Source: Rhizobium sp. BK650
GTDB taxonomy: Bacteria > Pseudomonadota > Alphaproteobacteria > Rhizobiales > Rhizobiaceae
Reading direction: 5' to 3'
NCBI RefSeq assembly: GCF_014195325.1
Contig: NZ_JACIBK010000001.1
Coordinates: 124,001 to 188,000 of the forward strand
Length of the DNA stretch: 64,000 nt
Part shown: piece after piece, positions 1-9,525 of the stretch
Layout of the letters: the number at the start of each line of letters is the position of its first letter
Numbering within the stretch: position 1 is the stretch's first letter
Notes under the pieces: model-generated
The model's database searches: none
Seen by the model: the letters and a program-made list of their open reading frames with translations, nothing else
Told to the model about the DNA's origin: nothing
Made by a program: the position numbers and the translations under genes

Positions 1-1050
1 ACGCCTGAGCTGGCTGGCCTGTTCTCCAGCTTCCAGATCAACGTGCCGCAGCTCTACGCTGACCTCGACCGCGCCAAGGCCGAGCAGCTCGGGGTTTCCG
101 TCACCGACGTCTTCCAGACGCTGCAGATCTATCTCGGTTCGCTCTACGTGAACGACTTCAACGCTTTCGGCCGCACCTACAGCGTCCGTGTGCAGGCTGA
201 TGCCAAGTTCCGTGCCCAACCGGAAGATATCGGCCAGTTGAAGGTTCGTTCGGCATCGGGCCAGATGATCCCGCTTGCAGCGCTCCTGAAGGTGAATGCC
301 AGCACCGGCCCCGAGCGTGCGAACCGCTACAACGGCTTCCTCGCTGCCGACATCAATGGCGGTCCGGCGCCAGGCTTCTCGTCAGGTCAGGCTCAGGCGG
401 CGATTGAGAAGATCCTGCATGAAACGCTGCCCTCGGGTATCGACTTCGAGTGGACGGACCTGACCTACCAGCAGATCCTTGCCGGTAATTCCAGCGTCGT
501 CGTCTTTCCGCTGGCGCTGCTGCTCGTCTTCCTGGTGCTTGCTGCCCAGTATGAGAGCCTGACGCTACCGCTTGCGATCATCATGATCGTGCCGATGGGT
601 GTCCTAGCCGCCTTGACCGGCGTCTGGCTCACCGGTGGAGACAACAACATCTTCACGCAGATCGGCCTGGTTGTCCTTGTCGGTCTATCGGCCAAGAACG
701 CAATCCTGATCGTGGAATTTGCCCGCGAACTGGAGTTCGAAGGCAGGACGCCGCGTGAAGCCGCCATCGAGGCCAGCCGCCTGCGTCTGCGCCCGATCCT
801 GATGACGTCGATGGCCTTTATCATGGGCGTCGTGCCGCTTGTCACCTCGACGGGTGCGGGTTCGGAAATGCGCGCCGCCATGGGTATCGCGGTCTTCTCG
901 GGCATGATCGGCGTGACCTTCTTCGGCATCTTCATGACGCCGGTGTTCTACGTGCTCCTGCGCCGGATGACGGGCAACCGTCCGCTCATCCAGCACAACG
1001 ACAATCATCCGCAGGATGAAGACGACCATATGAAGGTCGCTGCGGAGTAA
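1..1050 (+). CDS. RND multidrug efflux permease, C-terminal part (cut by window edge)
   Basis: The reading frame is open from base 1, so this is the last 349 residues of a gene that starts outside the window. It is the inner-membrane pump subunit of an HAE1-type (AcrB/MexF-like) tripartite drug exporter. Visible parts are the second periplasmic porter/docking half (about residues 1-150) and a block of hydrophobic helices (about 155-330) with the typical stretches LAAQYESLTLPLAI, GLSAKNAILIVEFA and RLRPILMTS. The tail after the last helix is short, polar and His/Asp-rich. Its adaptor and outer-membrane partners would lie upstream. No terminator is obvious before the next gene. It is not a copy of the second RND pump near 58-61 kb, whose sequence is clearly different. 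Confidence 0.93.
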   Translation, partial: TPELAGLFSSFQINVPQLYADLDRAKAEQLGVSVTDVFQTLQIYLGSLYVNDFNAFGRTYSVRVQADAKFRAQPEDIGQLKVRSASGQMIPLAALLKVNASTGPERANRYNGFLAADINGGPAPGFSSGQAQAAIEKILHETLPSGIDFEWTDLTYQQILAGNSSVVVFPLALLLVFLVLAAQYESLTLPLAIIMIVPMGVLAALTGVWLTGGDNNIFTQIGLVVLVGLSAKNAILIVEFARELEFEGRTPREAAIEASRLRLRPILMTSMAFIMGVVPLVTSTGAGSEMRAAMGIAVFSGMIGVTFFGIFMTPVFYVLLRRMTGNRPLIQHNDNHPQDEDDHMKVAAE

Positions 1051-1104
1051 TCTCTCCTTTGTCGGGTAAATCGGGCGGGGACTTCGGTCCTCGCTCGTTT
1101 CGTT

Positions 1105-1133
1105 TTGACGCATACGACAAATATGCGTTACGT
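1105..1133 (+). promoter_or_regulatory. Putative promoter with a palindromic operator upstream of the dehydratase gene
   Basis: ACGCATA (1108-1114) and TATGCGT (1122-1128) form a perfect 7-bp inverted repeat with a 7-bp spacer. A TTGACG -35-like hexamer (1105-1110) overlaps the left arm, and a weak -10-like hexamer lies 17 bp downstream, so a protein bound here would cover the promoter. The ATACGACAA core resembles sites of FadR-type GntR regulators. That regulator assignment is inference and no such gene is in the window. Confidence 0.4.
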
Positions 1134-1223
1134 CCATCAAAACGGTTGCATGCTGAGGTGAGGGGGATATCAAGGGCAGGCAACAATTCGGGAGGGCTGG
1201 AATGCCCGACCGGGAGGAAAGAA

Positions 1224-3008
1224 ATGGCCGATATCAAGACCGCAAAGCGCCGCCTGCGTTCGCAGGATTGGTTCGATAACCCCGATCATATCGACATGAC
1301 GGCGCTCTATTTGGAGCGTTTCATGAACTACGGGGTGACACCGGAGGAGCTGCGGTCCGGCAAGCCGATCATCGGCATTGCCCAGAGTGGCAGCGATCTG
1401 ACACCGTGCAATCGTGTCCATATCGAGCTCGCCAAGCGTGTGCGTGACGGCATTCGCGATGCAGGCGGCATTCCGATTGAATTTCCGACCCATCCAATTT
1501 TTGAGAATTGCAAGCGGCCGACGGCGGCACTCGACCGCAATCTCGCCTATCTCGGACTCGTCGAAATCCTCTACGGCTATCCACTCGATGGCGTCGTGTT
1601 GACGACCGGCTGCGACAAGACGACGCCTTCGGCGATCATGGCGGCCTCGACGGTCGACATCCCGGCGATCGTCCTCTCCGGCGGACCAATGCTCGATGGC
1701 TGGCATGAAGGAAAACTCGCGGGCTCGGGCATGGCGATCTGGCAGTCGCGCCGGAAGCTCGCAGCCGGCGAGATCGATGAAGAGGAATTCCTGCAGACAG
1801 CGCTCGATTCAGCGCCTTCCGTGGGGCATTGCAACACGATGGGCACGGCCTCGACTATGAATGCGCTGGCCGAAGCGCTCGGCCTGTCGCTGACCGGGTG
1901 CGGCAACATCCCCGCTGCCTATCGGGAGCGTGGCCAGATGGCTTATCGCACCGGCCGTCGCGCCGTCGAAATCGTATTCGAAGACCTGAAGCCGTCGGAT
2001 ATCCTGACACGAGAAGCCTTCCTCAATGCCATCAAGACCAATTCGGCAATCGGCGGATCGACCAATGCCCAGCCGCATCTTGCCGCCATGGCGAAACATG
2101 CAGGCGTCGAGCTATATCCCGACGATTGGCAGGTGCATGGCTTCGACATCCCGCTGCTGGCTAACGTACAGCCGGCAGGAGCCTATCTAGGCGAGAAGTT
2201 TCATCGCGCCGGCGGTACGCCCGCCGTCATGTGGGAACTGCTGCAGGCCGGCAAGCTCGACGGTGACTGTCGTACAGTCACCGGCAAGACCATGGCGGAG
2301 AATCTTCAAGGGCGGGAGGCGCGCGACCGCGATGTCATCAAGCCCTATAACGAGCCTTTGATGGAACGCGCCGGCTTCCTCGTTCTTAAGGGTAATCTCT
2401 TTGATTTCGCCATCATGAAGATGAGCGTCGTGTCCGAAGATTTCCGTAAGCGTTATCTGCAGGAGCCAGGACGTGAGGGAATCTTCGAAGGCAGGGCTGT
2501 CATCTTTGACGGTTCGGAGGATTACCACAAGCGCATCAACGATCCGGAGCTTGGCATAGACGAAAATACGATCCTCGTCATCCGCGGCGCCGGTCCGCTG
2601 GGTTGGCCGGGTTCTGCCGAAGTCGTCAACATGCAGCCGCCGGATCATCTTTTGAAGCGCGGCATCAGGAGCCTGCCGACGATCGGAGACGGGCGTCAGT
2701 CCGGCACTTCGGATAGTCCTTCGATTCTCAACGCCTCGCCGGAAAGTGCGGCAGGCGGTGGCTTGGCCTGGCTCAGGACCGGCGACATCATTCGCATCGA
2801 TTTCAATCGGGGCCGTTGCGATATGCTGGTTGATGAGGCCGAAATCGAGCGGCGCAGGGGTGATGGAATCCCGCCGGTGCCGGCCGACGCAACACCGTGG
2901 CAGCGCATCTATCGCAGCACGGTGACTCAGCTTTCGGACGGTGCTGTCATCGAGGGGGCGGCTGACTTCCGTCAGATTGCCAAGAACCCACCGCGACACA
3001 ATCACTAA
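1224..3008 (+). CDS. xylD: IlvD/Edd family sugar-acid dehydratase, probably D-xylonate dehydratase
   Basis: A 594-residue [2Fe-2S] dehydratase. The ATG at 1224 is preceded by GGGAGGAAA and gives a start that matches the family; the frame is open further upstream but lacks a better start. The three cluster cysteines of the pentonate-dehydratase branch are in place: C62 (TPCNRVH), C130 ([10 protein letters not shown], with K132 at the carbamylated-lysine position) and C203 (GHCNTMG). The C-terminal [13 protein letters not shown] segment is also typical. Length and overall sequence closely resemble Caulobacter XylD, which converts D-xylonate to 2-keto-3-deoxyxylonate; L-arabonate dehydratase is the alternative. 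It stands alone, without the other pentose-oxidation genes, behind its own putative operator. Substrate cannot be fixed from sequence. Confidence 0.88.
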   Translation: MADIKTAKRRLRSQDWFDNPDHIDMTALYLERFMNYGVTPEELRSGKPIIGIAQSGSDLTPCNRVHIELAKRVRDGIRDAGGIPIEFPTHPIFENCKRPTAALDRNLAYLGLVEILYGYPLDGVVLTTGCDKTTPSAIMAASTVDIPAIVLSGGPMLDGWHEGKLAGSGMAIWQSRRKLAAGEIDEEEFLQTALDSAPSVGHCNTMGTASTMNALAEALGLSLTGCGNIPAAYRERGQMAYRTGRRAVEIVFEDLKPSDILTREAFLNAIKTNSAIGGSTNAQPHLAAMAKHAGVELYPDDWQVHGFDIPLLANVQPAGAYLGEKFHRAGGTPAVMWELLQAGKLDGDCRTVTGKTMAENLQGREARDRDVIKPYNEPLMERAGFLVLKGNLFDFAIMKMSVVSEDFRKRYLQEPGREGIFEGRAVIFDGSEDYHKRINDPELGIDENTILVIRGAGPLGWPGSAEVVNMQPPDHLLKRGIRSLPTIGDGRQSGTSDSPSILNASPESAAGGGLAWLRTGDIIRIDFNRGRCDMLVDEAEIERRRGDGIPPVPADATPWQRIYRSTVTQLSDGAVIEGAADFRQIAKNPPRHNH

Positions 3009-3166
3009 TTGAGAGAATTCTCCGGCTAAAACAATGCTGGTTAAAAAAGAGGCGATCGTAACGAATAGTTCACCTGGTAACTAGTTCGATACTTATGAAA
3101 GGGCTTCATTAATGGAGGCTTGCGACTATACTGTAAATTTCTACAGGTTTCGAAGGCTTAGACCAA

Positions 3167-4951
3167 TTGCCCGAGACTAAACCAACGCGATCAGAGCGAG
3201 AGTTCCAGGATCTTCTACGGCGACTGGAGCTGGCGCTCGATGCTTCGCAAATTGGTGTGTGGGAACACAGCATCAACAGAGATTTTATTCTCTGGGACGC
3301 GCAAATGCACCGTCTGTATGATACCGGCCAGGTGGATCGGGCAGTGCCGACGCGGGTGTGGACGAATGCTCTGCATCCCGAAGACAGGGAACGGGCTGAA
3401 CGGGACTTCGAGCGAGCGGTCGCCGCCCGAGGCGCCTATAATTCCCAATTTCGCATCATCCTGCCGAGCGGAGAGATCAGGCATTTAAGGTCGCGTGCGC
3501 ATTTCTATGTCGATGAGGACGGCACTCCGTCCTTTATCGGTGCGGAATGGGACGTGACATCCGATGTGCTGCTCAACGCTGAACTCGGCAAGCAAAAGAT
3601 GGTGGCCGAGGCCCGGGCGCTGGCGCTTGAGGAAAGCAATGCACGGATAGAGTATGTCGCGGACCACGACTATCTGACCGGCATGCCGAACCGGCGTCTG
3701 CTCGATAAGCGGCTTGCCGAGTTGACGATGGACAAGAGCGTGTCCTCGCTTGCCGTTCTGCATCTCGATCTCGACCAGCTCAAGCAGATCAACGACAGTC
3801 ACGGCCACGCAGCTGGGGATGCCGTATTGCGGGCGGCGTCGCTGAGAATTGCCGCTGCTACTCCTGCGAATGGTATGGCTGCGCGTGTCGGCGGTGACGA
3901 ATTCGTCATCGTACTGGTCAATTTCAATGGTTTCGACCAACTAAGGGCGATCGTCGAGGATGTGCAGCGGCGATTGCGAAAGAAGATCCGTTTCGGGCAG
4001 GAGATGCTGCAGTCCGGCGCCTCGATCGGCGTGTCCTGGAGCAACAACAGACGGGCGCGCAATCTGCTCGCGGAATCAGATCTGGCGCTTCACCAGGCGA
4101 AAAAGCTCAGCCGCAACCGCGTCGAGTATTTCAGCCGACAGCTTCAGGAAGAGCTGCGTGGCACACGCCGCCTCGCCGAGGAGCTCGCCGAGGCCCTCGA
4201 GCAAGGCCAGATCCTTCCCTATTACCAGGTTCAGCTCGATGCGCATACACGCGAGATCACGGGGCTGGAAGCGCTGGCGCGCTGGAACCATCCGGAAAGG
4301 GGCGTGCTTGCGCCAGGCGTCTTCTTCCGCATCGCCGACGAACATGGCCTCTCTGCAGAGATCGATGCCGTGGTCCTGCGGCGTGCGCTCGAAGATCGCG
4401 CGGCATGGCAGGCTACGGGCTGCAATGTGCCGCGCATTGCGGTGAATATCTCGCCTGCGCGTCTTGCCGATCCAACTCTGGCGGACAAGCTGCGTCGACT
4501 CGCCATCCCGCCGGGTGCCATCGTCTTCGAGTTGGTGGAAACGATCTTCCTCGACGATTGCGACGATAAATTCCTCGCTAATGTCGACCTGATCAAGCAG
4601 ATGGGCATCGATATCGAGATCGATGACTTTGGCTCCGGCCACGCCTCGCTCATTGGCCTCGTGCGGCTGAAACCGAAGCGGTTGAAAATCGACCGCCAGC
4701 TCGTCGCCGATGTGGTGGAATCGGCTGAACAGAGGCGGGTGGTCGGGTCGATCGTCGAAATAGCAAAGGCACTTGATGTGGAAGTGATCGCCGAAGGGGT
4801 GGAAACCGAAGCTCATGCCGTGACGCTGTCGCGGCTCGGCTGCGACAGCTTGCAAGGCTTTGCGCTTGGCTATCCTTCTAGTGCCGTCGATATGGGACGC
4901 TTTCTTGCATTAGCCTCCCACGAGGGCAAATCGCAAAATGTAGCCGGATGA
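3167..4951 (+). CDS. PAS-GGDEF-EAL cyclic-di-GMP signalling protein
   Basis: A 594-residue cytoplasmic protein without membrane segments. An N-terminal PAS/PAC domain (about 15-135) is followed by a short coiled linker, a GGDEF domain (about 165-320) and an EAL domain (about 335-585). The cyclase motif is intact (VGGDEF), and the phosphodiesterase half has EALARW, DDFGSG and EGVET, so both activities look possible. The start is a TTG at 3167; later ATGs would cut into the PAS domain, so TTG is preferred although the ribosome site is weak. It is monocistronic and ends 75 bases before a long hairpin. The PAS ligand is unknown. Confidence 0.9.
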   Translation: MPETKPTRSEREFQDLLRRLELALDASQIGVWEHSINRDFILWDAQMHRLYDTGQVDRAVPTRVWTNALHPEDRERAERDFERAVAARGAYNSQFRIILPSGEIRHLRSRAHFYVDEDGTPSFIGAEWDVTSDVLLNAELGKQKMVAEARALALEESNARIEYVADHDYLTGMPNRRLLDKRLAELTMDKSVSSLAVLHLDLDQLKQINDSHGHAAGDAVLRAASLRIAAATPANGMAARVGGDEFVIVLVNFNGFDQLRAIVEDVQRRLRKKIRFGQEMLQSGASIGVSWSNNRRARNLLAESDLALHQAKKLSRNRVEYFSRQLQEELRGTRRLAEELAEALEQGQILPYYQVQLDAHTREITGLEALARWNHPERGVLAPGVFFRIADEHGLSAEIDAVVLRRALEDRAAWQATGCNVPRIAVNISPARLADPTLADKLRRLAIPPGAIVFELVETIFLDDCDDKFLANVDLIKQMGIDIEIDDFGSGHASLIGLVRLKPKRLKIDRQLVADVVESAEQRRVVGSIVEIAKALDVEVIAEGVETEAHAVTLSRLGCDSLQGFALGYPSSAVDMGRFLALASHEGKSQNVAG

Positions 4952-5026
4952 GGCGACGAGGAAAATATCAGGTCGATTGCGGGCAGTCTGTCGATGAGCA
5001 CCTCAGGCTTAACTCTCAGTGCACCG

Positions 5027-5055
5027 ATACGGCACGCCTTGGGTGCGTGCCGTAT
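5027..5055. terminator. Stem-loop between convergent genes
   Basis: A perfect 11-bp inverted repeat (ATACGGCACGC at 5027-5037 and its complement at 5045-5055) with a 7-base loop sits between the convergent GGDEF-EAL and KTSC genes. Only a weak T-rich tail follows, so it may serve both strands. Confidence 0.65.
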
Positions 5056-5058
5056 TCT

Positions 5059-5259
5059 TCAGGTGGTGCGGAAGCGGCCGCGGATCTGGCTCATATAGAA
5101 GTCGCCAGGAGAAGCTGCTGCGGTCAGTCCAACGACGATGCCTTCAGGGACATCTTCGTAATGCCGGCGTTGGCCGTTCGTCAAATAGAGCGTGAGGTGT
5201 CGAGTCTCGCGCTTATAATCAATCGCTTCAATAAGTTTGGACTGCAGTCTAGTTTCCAT
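5059..5259 (-). CDS. KTSC domain protein
   Basis: A 66-residue protein that fits the small KTSC family, whose role is unknown beyond occasional links to nucleic-acid enzymes. Features are a short beta-rich core with LYLTNGQRRHYEDVP and the conserved tail SPGDFYMSQIRGRF. A paralogue with the same layout lies at 6497-6706 on the same strand (SPGQYYIDQIRRRYR). The two flank a gene of unknown function, which points to a local duplication. It is convergent with the GGDEF-EAL gene. Confidence 0.75.
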   Translation of the reverse strand: METRLQSKLIEAIDYKRETRHLTLYLTNGQRRHYEDVPEGIVVGLTAAASPGDFYMSQIRGRFRTT

Positions 5260-5541
5260 GCGGTACTCCCCGATGTGTTTCGCGCGAGAGAGGTGGCTGC
5301 TGGATCCGACGAGCGGTTCAAGACAGCTTCAAGCTAAGCCCTGCCCGATGCGAGTCAAGGATCGAAAAAGCTCGGCCGCACCTATTTTGAGTTAAATGCG
5401 TCTGAAGTTTGACGCGCTAAATTAGGTTGCGAGCGCTTCAAGGTGAAGCGCGCCGCACGTCGATCCGCCGGCGTGACGGTCAGGATTTCGCTGACCTGCG
5501 TGACCATGCATCCGGCGCGGCTTGTTGTCAGCGCCAGATTA

Positions 5542-6381
5542 TCAGGCGCGTCGCCAGAAGATGAGTTCGGGCACTTGCGAGGAGGGATCTGGTGCTGGCA
5601 GCCAGGTCTTTGGGGAAAAGTAATCCTTCGTGCGGCGCTGCTGGCCAGACGTCTCCTGCAGCTGGAGTGTGAAGTTGAAACTGCCGTGACGCGAATATTC
5701 CTGGGTGAAATTGATAAGGGCACCGAAGCCTTCCTCCTTCGCATCCTTGAGATTGCGGATTGCCGAGAGTGCCTCATGAAAATCGAGCCAGGCCGGCTGT
5801 GTCAGCATGGTTTCGAACATGCGCATTATGCTCGCATCAAGCTGTCCATTGCCGTCTACTGCGGGACCGACAAGCTTCGCGCGCATGCTGGTAATCGTGC
5901 CTCTGCCGTTGCCGCGCACGACAAGGAAGAGTGAGCTGACGATATGCGCCTTCTCCTTCTTATAGATGTGTTCATAGGAGCATTCGAACGTATCGGAATT
6001 AAAGGCAGTCTCCGCCCATTCGCTCATCTCGATTCCGGCAGAGCGTAGCGCCTCGCACATAGCCGGGCCGGAAATACGCCAGGTCCGCAGGAAAGCGCTC
6101 TCGAGAGCCGGTTGCGGCTGTGCGAACATGCGCGGCGGGATATCGATGCTTAAAGGCTGGGTGCGGCGAAAGGTCTTCGGCGGTGGCGCAGGTGGAGGCG
6201 CCGGTGGCAGAAAAAGCTCCACGCGAAAATAATGGGCCAGTGATTTCAGATGGCGCATGTCATTGGACAGCAGCACTGTTGCAGCCACAATCGAAAAGGA
6301 CAGAATGATCAGCAACCACATGACGGCGCGGCCCTTTCGCGGCCGCGGCGCCAGTTTCATGTTCTGATCGGACGATGACAT
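5542..6381 (-). CDS. Membrane-anchored protein of unknown function (possibly DUF6030)
   Basis: A 279-residue protein with a basic N-terminus (about 1-18), one membrane helix (about 19-40) and a proline-rich hinge (PPAPPPAPPPK, about 60-70). A soluble, probably periplasmic domain follows (about 85-279) with several conserved-looking Trp and Cys residues (C at SGPAMCEAL and TFECSYEH). The topology suggests an anchored periplasmic protein. I think it belongs to a family restricted to Rhizobiaceae (DUF6030), but I hold that label loosely. It lies between two KTSC genes on the same strand, with no obvious shared operon signal. Confidence 0.7.
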   Translation of the reverse strand: MSSSDQNMKLAPRPRKGRAVMWLLIILSFSIVAATVLLSNDMRHLKSLAHYFRVELFLPPAPPPAPPPKTFRRTQPLSIDIPPRMFAQPQPALESAFLRTWRISGPAMCEALRSAGIEMSEWAETAFNSDTFECSYEHIYKKEKAHIVSSLFLVVRGNGRGTITSMRAKLVGPAVDGNGQLDASIMRMFETMLTQPAWLDFHEALSAIRNLKDAKEEGFGALINFTQEYSRHGSFNFTLQLQETSGQQRRTKDYFSPKTWLPAPDPSSQVPELIFWRRA

Positions 6382-6496
6382 CGTCAGTTCGCGAGACCTC
6401 GGACAATGGAAGTCATCATTTATAAGGCTCGCGGTGATGTGGCAATCGATCTCGACGGAGGATGGCTAAAGTCGCTCCGGTGAAGGTATCGAAGCG

Positions 6497-6706
6497 TCAG
6501 GCCGCGATGCGACGGTAACGTCTTCTGATCTGGTCGATATAATACTGGCCTGGCGAGGGTGCAGCTACCATGGTCTTGACGTCGTCGACCGGTACGCCTT
6601 CGAAGAGGCGCTCTTCGCCGTTACGGAAGCAGATGCGCAGGCGCCCGTCGTCCTGGCTGAAATAGACGTTCTGGATTATTCTGGATTTGACTGGAACTTC
6701 GTGCAT
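6497..6706 (-). CDS. KTSC domain protein, second copy
   Basis: A 69-residue paralogue of the KTSC protein at 5059-5259. It has an N-terminal MHEVPVKSRIIQNV, a central strand region with FRNGEERLFEGVP, and the C-terminal SPGQYYIDQIRRRYR. Function is unknown. It has its own upstream region of about 260 bases shared with the divergent gene at 6971. Confidence 0.75.
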   Translation of the reverse strand: MHEVPVKSRIIQNVYFSQDDGRLRICFRNGEERLFEGVPVDDVKTMVAAPSPGQYYIDQIRRRYRRIAA

Positions 6707-6970
6707 TGTTTTCTGCCCCTGTTTTGTTTTGGAGCACCTTAGAAGTAAGGATGCGAAGATACCGTCAAGACGTATGGTAAAGATTGTTTTCTGCTTGAAT
6801 AGTGGCAGTCTAAAAAATCGCGTTTCAATAAAATTTTACGGATCTGCTTAAAAAGCCTGCAAATGCCGGCGTGTAGAGTGCCCCTCATGAAAGCGGCCGG
6901 GCATGGACAGATGCTATCGGCGCTGCGGCCAGGCGAAAATCGTCGGCCGATTGAAAACGGGGAAGTTACG

Positions 6971-7306
6971 ATGAGCAGATTTTTTCTCGTCGCCACGCTT
7001 GCAATCACCTTATCGGCGACAGGGCAGGCTTTTGCCTTCGGTCCGGGCGGCTTCGGTCGCGATCTGATGTACACCTCGGCCATCGGCCATCTGCCCGAGG
7101 AGCCGCTGACGACGAGCGCCGGCTTTGTTCGCCCGAATGTGCCTCTTGCGCTGCGCGCTCCGGCACAGGTCGAAAGCGAAGGATATGACCTGAAAGCCTA
7201 TTCGCACCGGCTGACCATCGTCGTCGACTTTGTTTTCGGCAGCGTTTTCATCCAGGCTGCGCAGACCATCGGTGCTGCCGAAGCGCTGAGCCCGCTTCTG
7301 CGCTAA
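6971..7306 (+). CDS. Small exported protein of unknown function
   Basis: A 111-residue protein with a clear signal peptide (about 1-22: MSRFFLVATLAITL followed by a predicted cut near AFA-FG). The mature part has no recognised domain. The ATG at 6971 is preceded by GGGGAAG and is preferred over an in-frame start at 6863, which would put a charged stretch before the signal peptide. It is divergent from the KTSC gene at 6497. It is probably a lineage-specific periplasmic protein. Confidence 0.6.
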   Translation: MSRFFLVATLAITLSATGQAFAFGPGGFGRDLMYTSAIGHLPEEPLTTSAGFVRPNVPLALRAPAQVESEGYDLKAYSHRLTIVVDFVFGSVFIQAAQTIGAAEALSPLLR

Positions 7307-7574
7307 GGCCTGCATATTTGATGTTGTCGACTTTTGATTTGCGCTCGCCGCAAGCATCTTGCGGCCGCAGTAATTTTCTTGAGATTGCAATTACATTGTT
7401 TCATGGTAATGCGAAGTCGAAGTTCTTTTGCATTGCATTTCAAAACGACGACACGCATCGTTCAAGCCGTGAACGGGAGTTCATCATGGCCAGTCCGAGC
7501 GCATAAGGAATCGACTTGACGATTGCTTGGCGCAAGACGGAAGGGACTTGCGGGTTTCAATCTGGGAAGGTTGC

Positions 7575-8423
7575 ATGAATTCGGAATTTGCCGTTCGTTC
7601 CATGCGGCCCGGCGAACTGGAGCTTGCGCTGGAATGGGCACGTCAGGAGGGCTGGAATCCCGGTCTCGATGATGCGATCGCATTCCATGAGGCCGATCCT
7701 TCCGGATTTTTTGTCGGCGTGATTGGTGAGGTGCCGGTCGGCTCCATCTCGGTCGTCAAATATGGCGACAACTTCGCCTTCCTCGGTCTCTACATCGTGC
7801 ATCCCGATTTCCGTGGCCAGGGTTTCGGTAAGGCGATCTGGAATGCCGGCATCGCTTCAGCAGGAGATCGCACGATCGGTCTCGATGGTGTTGCCGCTCA
7901 GCAGGAAGCCTATCGTAAAGCTGGCTTCGAGGCGGCTTATACGACTATCCGTTATGGTGGCGTGCCGACATCGGTGCCGCAATCGTCGCTCGTCGCGCAG
8001 CCGGTTCTGGACACGCGTCTCGAAGGCCTGCTGCGCTACGATAGCGGAATTTTCCCGGAGTCTCGCGCGGCTTTCCTTGCTGCCTGGTGCACGGCGCGAA
8101 AGGGGCGCAGTTCGGTCGTTGTGCGCAAGAGCGGCAAGATCCGCGGTTACGGCACGATCCGCCGCTGTTACGATGGCTACAAGATCGGCCCGCTTTTTGC
8201 CAACGATACGGATAGCGCAGCTGCCCTTCTGGCAGGCCTCATTCCCCACGCACATGGCGCGTCGATCTATATCGATATCCCCGCCGTCAATGCCGAGGCG
8301 ATTGCGCTTGCCGAAAGCGTAGGGCTCGAGCCGGTCATGGAAACCGCGCGCATGTATCGCGGCCCGCTGCCAGAAATCCCGCTGAAGAACGTCTATGGCG
8401 TGACGACCCTGGAGCTCGGTTAG
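7575..8423 (+). CDS. GNAT family N-acetyltransferase with a second C-terminal domain
   Basis: A 282-residue protein. The N-terminal half (about 1-140) is a GNAT fold with the acetyl-CoA-binding stretch VHPDFRGQGFGKAIW. The C-terminal half (about 150-282) matches the extra domain of YitH/HolE-type acetyltransferases (ARMYRGPLPE region). The chosen ATG (7575) has GGGAAGG just upstream; the frame is open for 16 more codons without a better ribosome site. The substrate is unknown. The stop overlaps by 4 bases the stop of the convergent exporter gene. Confidence 0.85.
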   Translation: MNSEFAVRSMRPGELELALEWARQEGWNPGLDDAIAFHEADPSGFFVGVIGEVPVGSISVVKYGDNFAFLGLYIVHPDFRGQGFGKAIWNAGIASAGDRTIGLDGVAAQQEAYRKAGFEAAYTTIRYGGVPTSVPQSSLVAQPVLDTRLEGLLRYDSGIFPESRAAFLAAWCTARKGRSSVVVRKSGKIRGYGTIRRCYDGYKIGPLFANDTDSAAALLAGLIPHAHGASIYIDIPAVNAEAIALAESVGLEPVMETARMYRGPLPEIPLKNVYGVTTLELG

Positions 8424-9337
8424 TCGACTGGCGAAGCCGGTACGGTCGACGCGGCCGTTTTCGGGCGGCCCTTTTCGGCGATAGCGATGCCGCCGAGCGT
8501 CAGTACCAGCGCAATCACGTGGAAAAGCTGCAGAGTTTCGCCGAGCAGAGCGGCGGAGAGCAGCGTGCCGAAAACCGGGACGAGATTGATGAACAGGCCG
8601 GCGCGGTTGGCGCCTATTTCCTCGACACCCTTGATATAAAGTATCTGCGCGAGCAGCGAGGCGAAGATTGCCGTGTAGATGGCGATTGCCCAGCCTTCGC
8701 CGTCAGGCCACTGGACGCTGCCGCGCGAAGTCTCCCATACAAGGAGAGGCAGCGCGGTCAGGGCGGCGCCAAGAGCCGGGATCGCCATCAGCGTGCGCCA
8801 GTCGACGACGGGCTTCCATCTCAGGAAAATCGTGTAGACGGCATAAGCGGCGACGGCGATCAGCATCAACGCATCACCGCGGTTCAGACTGAGCTGCAGC
8901 AGAGTTTGGAGATCGCCGTGCGCTGCCGTCAGCGCCACGCCGACAAGCGTCATGCCGAAGCCGACGACTTGGGCCAGCGAAACGCCGGTGCGGAAAAAGA
9001 CGAAATTCAGCAGGAAGATCAGCATGGGGATGCCCGCCTGCTCGATCGCGACATTGATCGCGGTCGTATACTGCACCGCCGAGTAGAGCATGGCATTGAA
9101 GGTCGTGTAGCCGATCACTCCGTAGAAGAAGAGGAGGGGCAGGTTCTTGCGCACCACCGGCCAGTCCTTCCGCAACTGCGGCAGCGAGACGGCGGCGATC
9201 AGCATGACAGCCAGGAACCAGCGCAGGAAGGTCAGCATCATCGGGCTGACATGGCCGAGCGCCAGCTTGCCCGCAACTGCATTGCCGCCCCAGCAGAGAG
9301 TTGCAATGACGAGGCAGATATAGGCTGTTGCTTGCAA
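8420..9337 (-). CDS. EamA/DMT family transporter
   Basis: A 305-residue inner-membrane protein with about ten hydrophobic helices arranged as two EamA repeats (about 5-140 and 150-285), typical of drug/metabolite exporters. The start appears to be TTG (9337), because it is the only start that keeps the first helix (YICLVIATLCWGGNAVAGK). The second repeat ends in ALVLTLGGIAIAEKGR. The substrate cannot be inferred. It is monocistronic, divergent from purA and convergent with the GNAT gene. Confidence 0.88.
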   Translation of the reverse strand: MQATAYICLVIATLCWGGNAVAGKLALGHVSPMMLTFLRWFLAVMLIAAVSLPQLRKDWPVVRKNLPLLFFYGVIGYTTFNAMLYSAVQYTTAINVAIEQAGIPMLIFLLNFVFFRTGVSLAQVVGFGMTLVGVALTAAHGDLQTLLQLSLNRGDALMLIAVAAYAVYTIFLRWKPVVDWRTLMAIPALGAALTALPLLVWETSRGSVQWPDGEGWAIAIYTAIFASLLAQILYIKGVEEIGANRAGLFINLVPVFGTLLSAALLGETLQLFHVIALVLTLGGIAIAEKGRPKTAASTVPASPVD

Positions 9338-9525
9338 GGAGGATATTCCCGTCTTGGTCGTCTTTGGCAGGCTTTTATGATTGGGCTTAGCCTGCTGGCG
9401 GCTGATTTGTCACGTAAAAAGCCGAATCTGCTGTGATAACAGGGTCGCTTTCCCAAAAACAAAGCTTTATAGATGCGCGGGTTTGAGCAGGTGTGCGGTT
9501 CTCCGCCGGTAACAGGAAGAGTTTG

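Noticed and set aside
2187..3005. A 272-codon minus-strand frame across the dehydratase gene
   Set aside because: It is antisense to a conserved enzyme gene and has no start signal.
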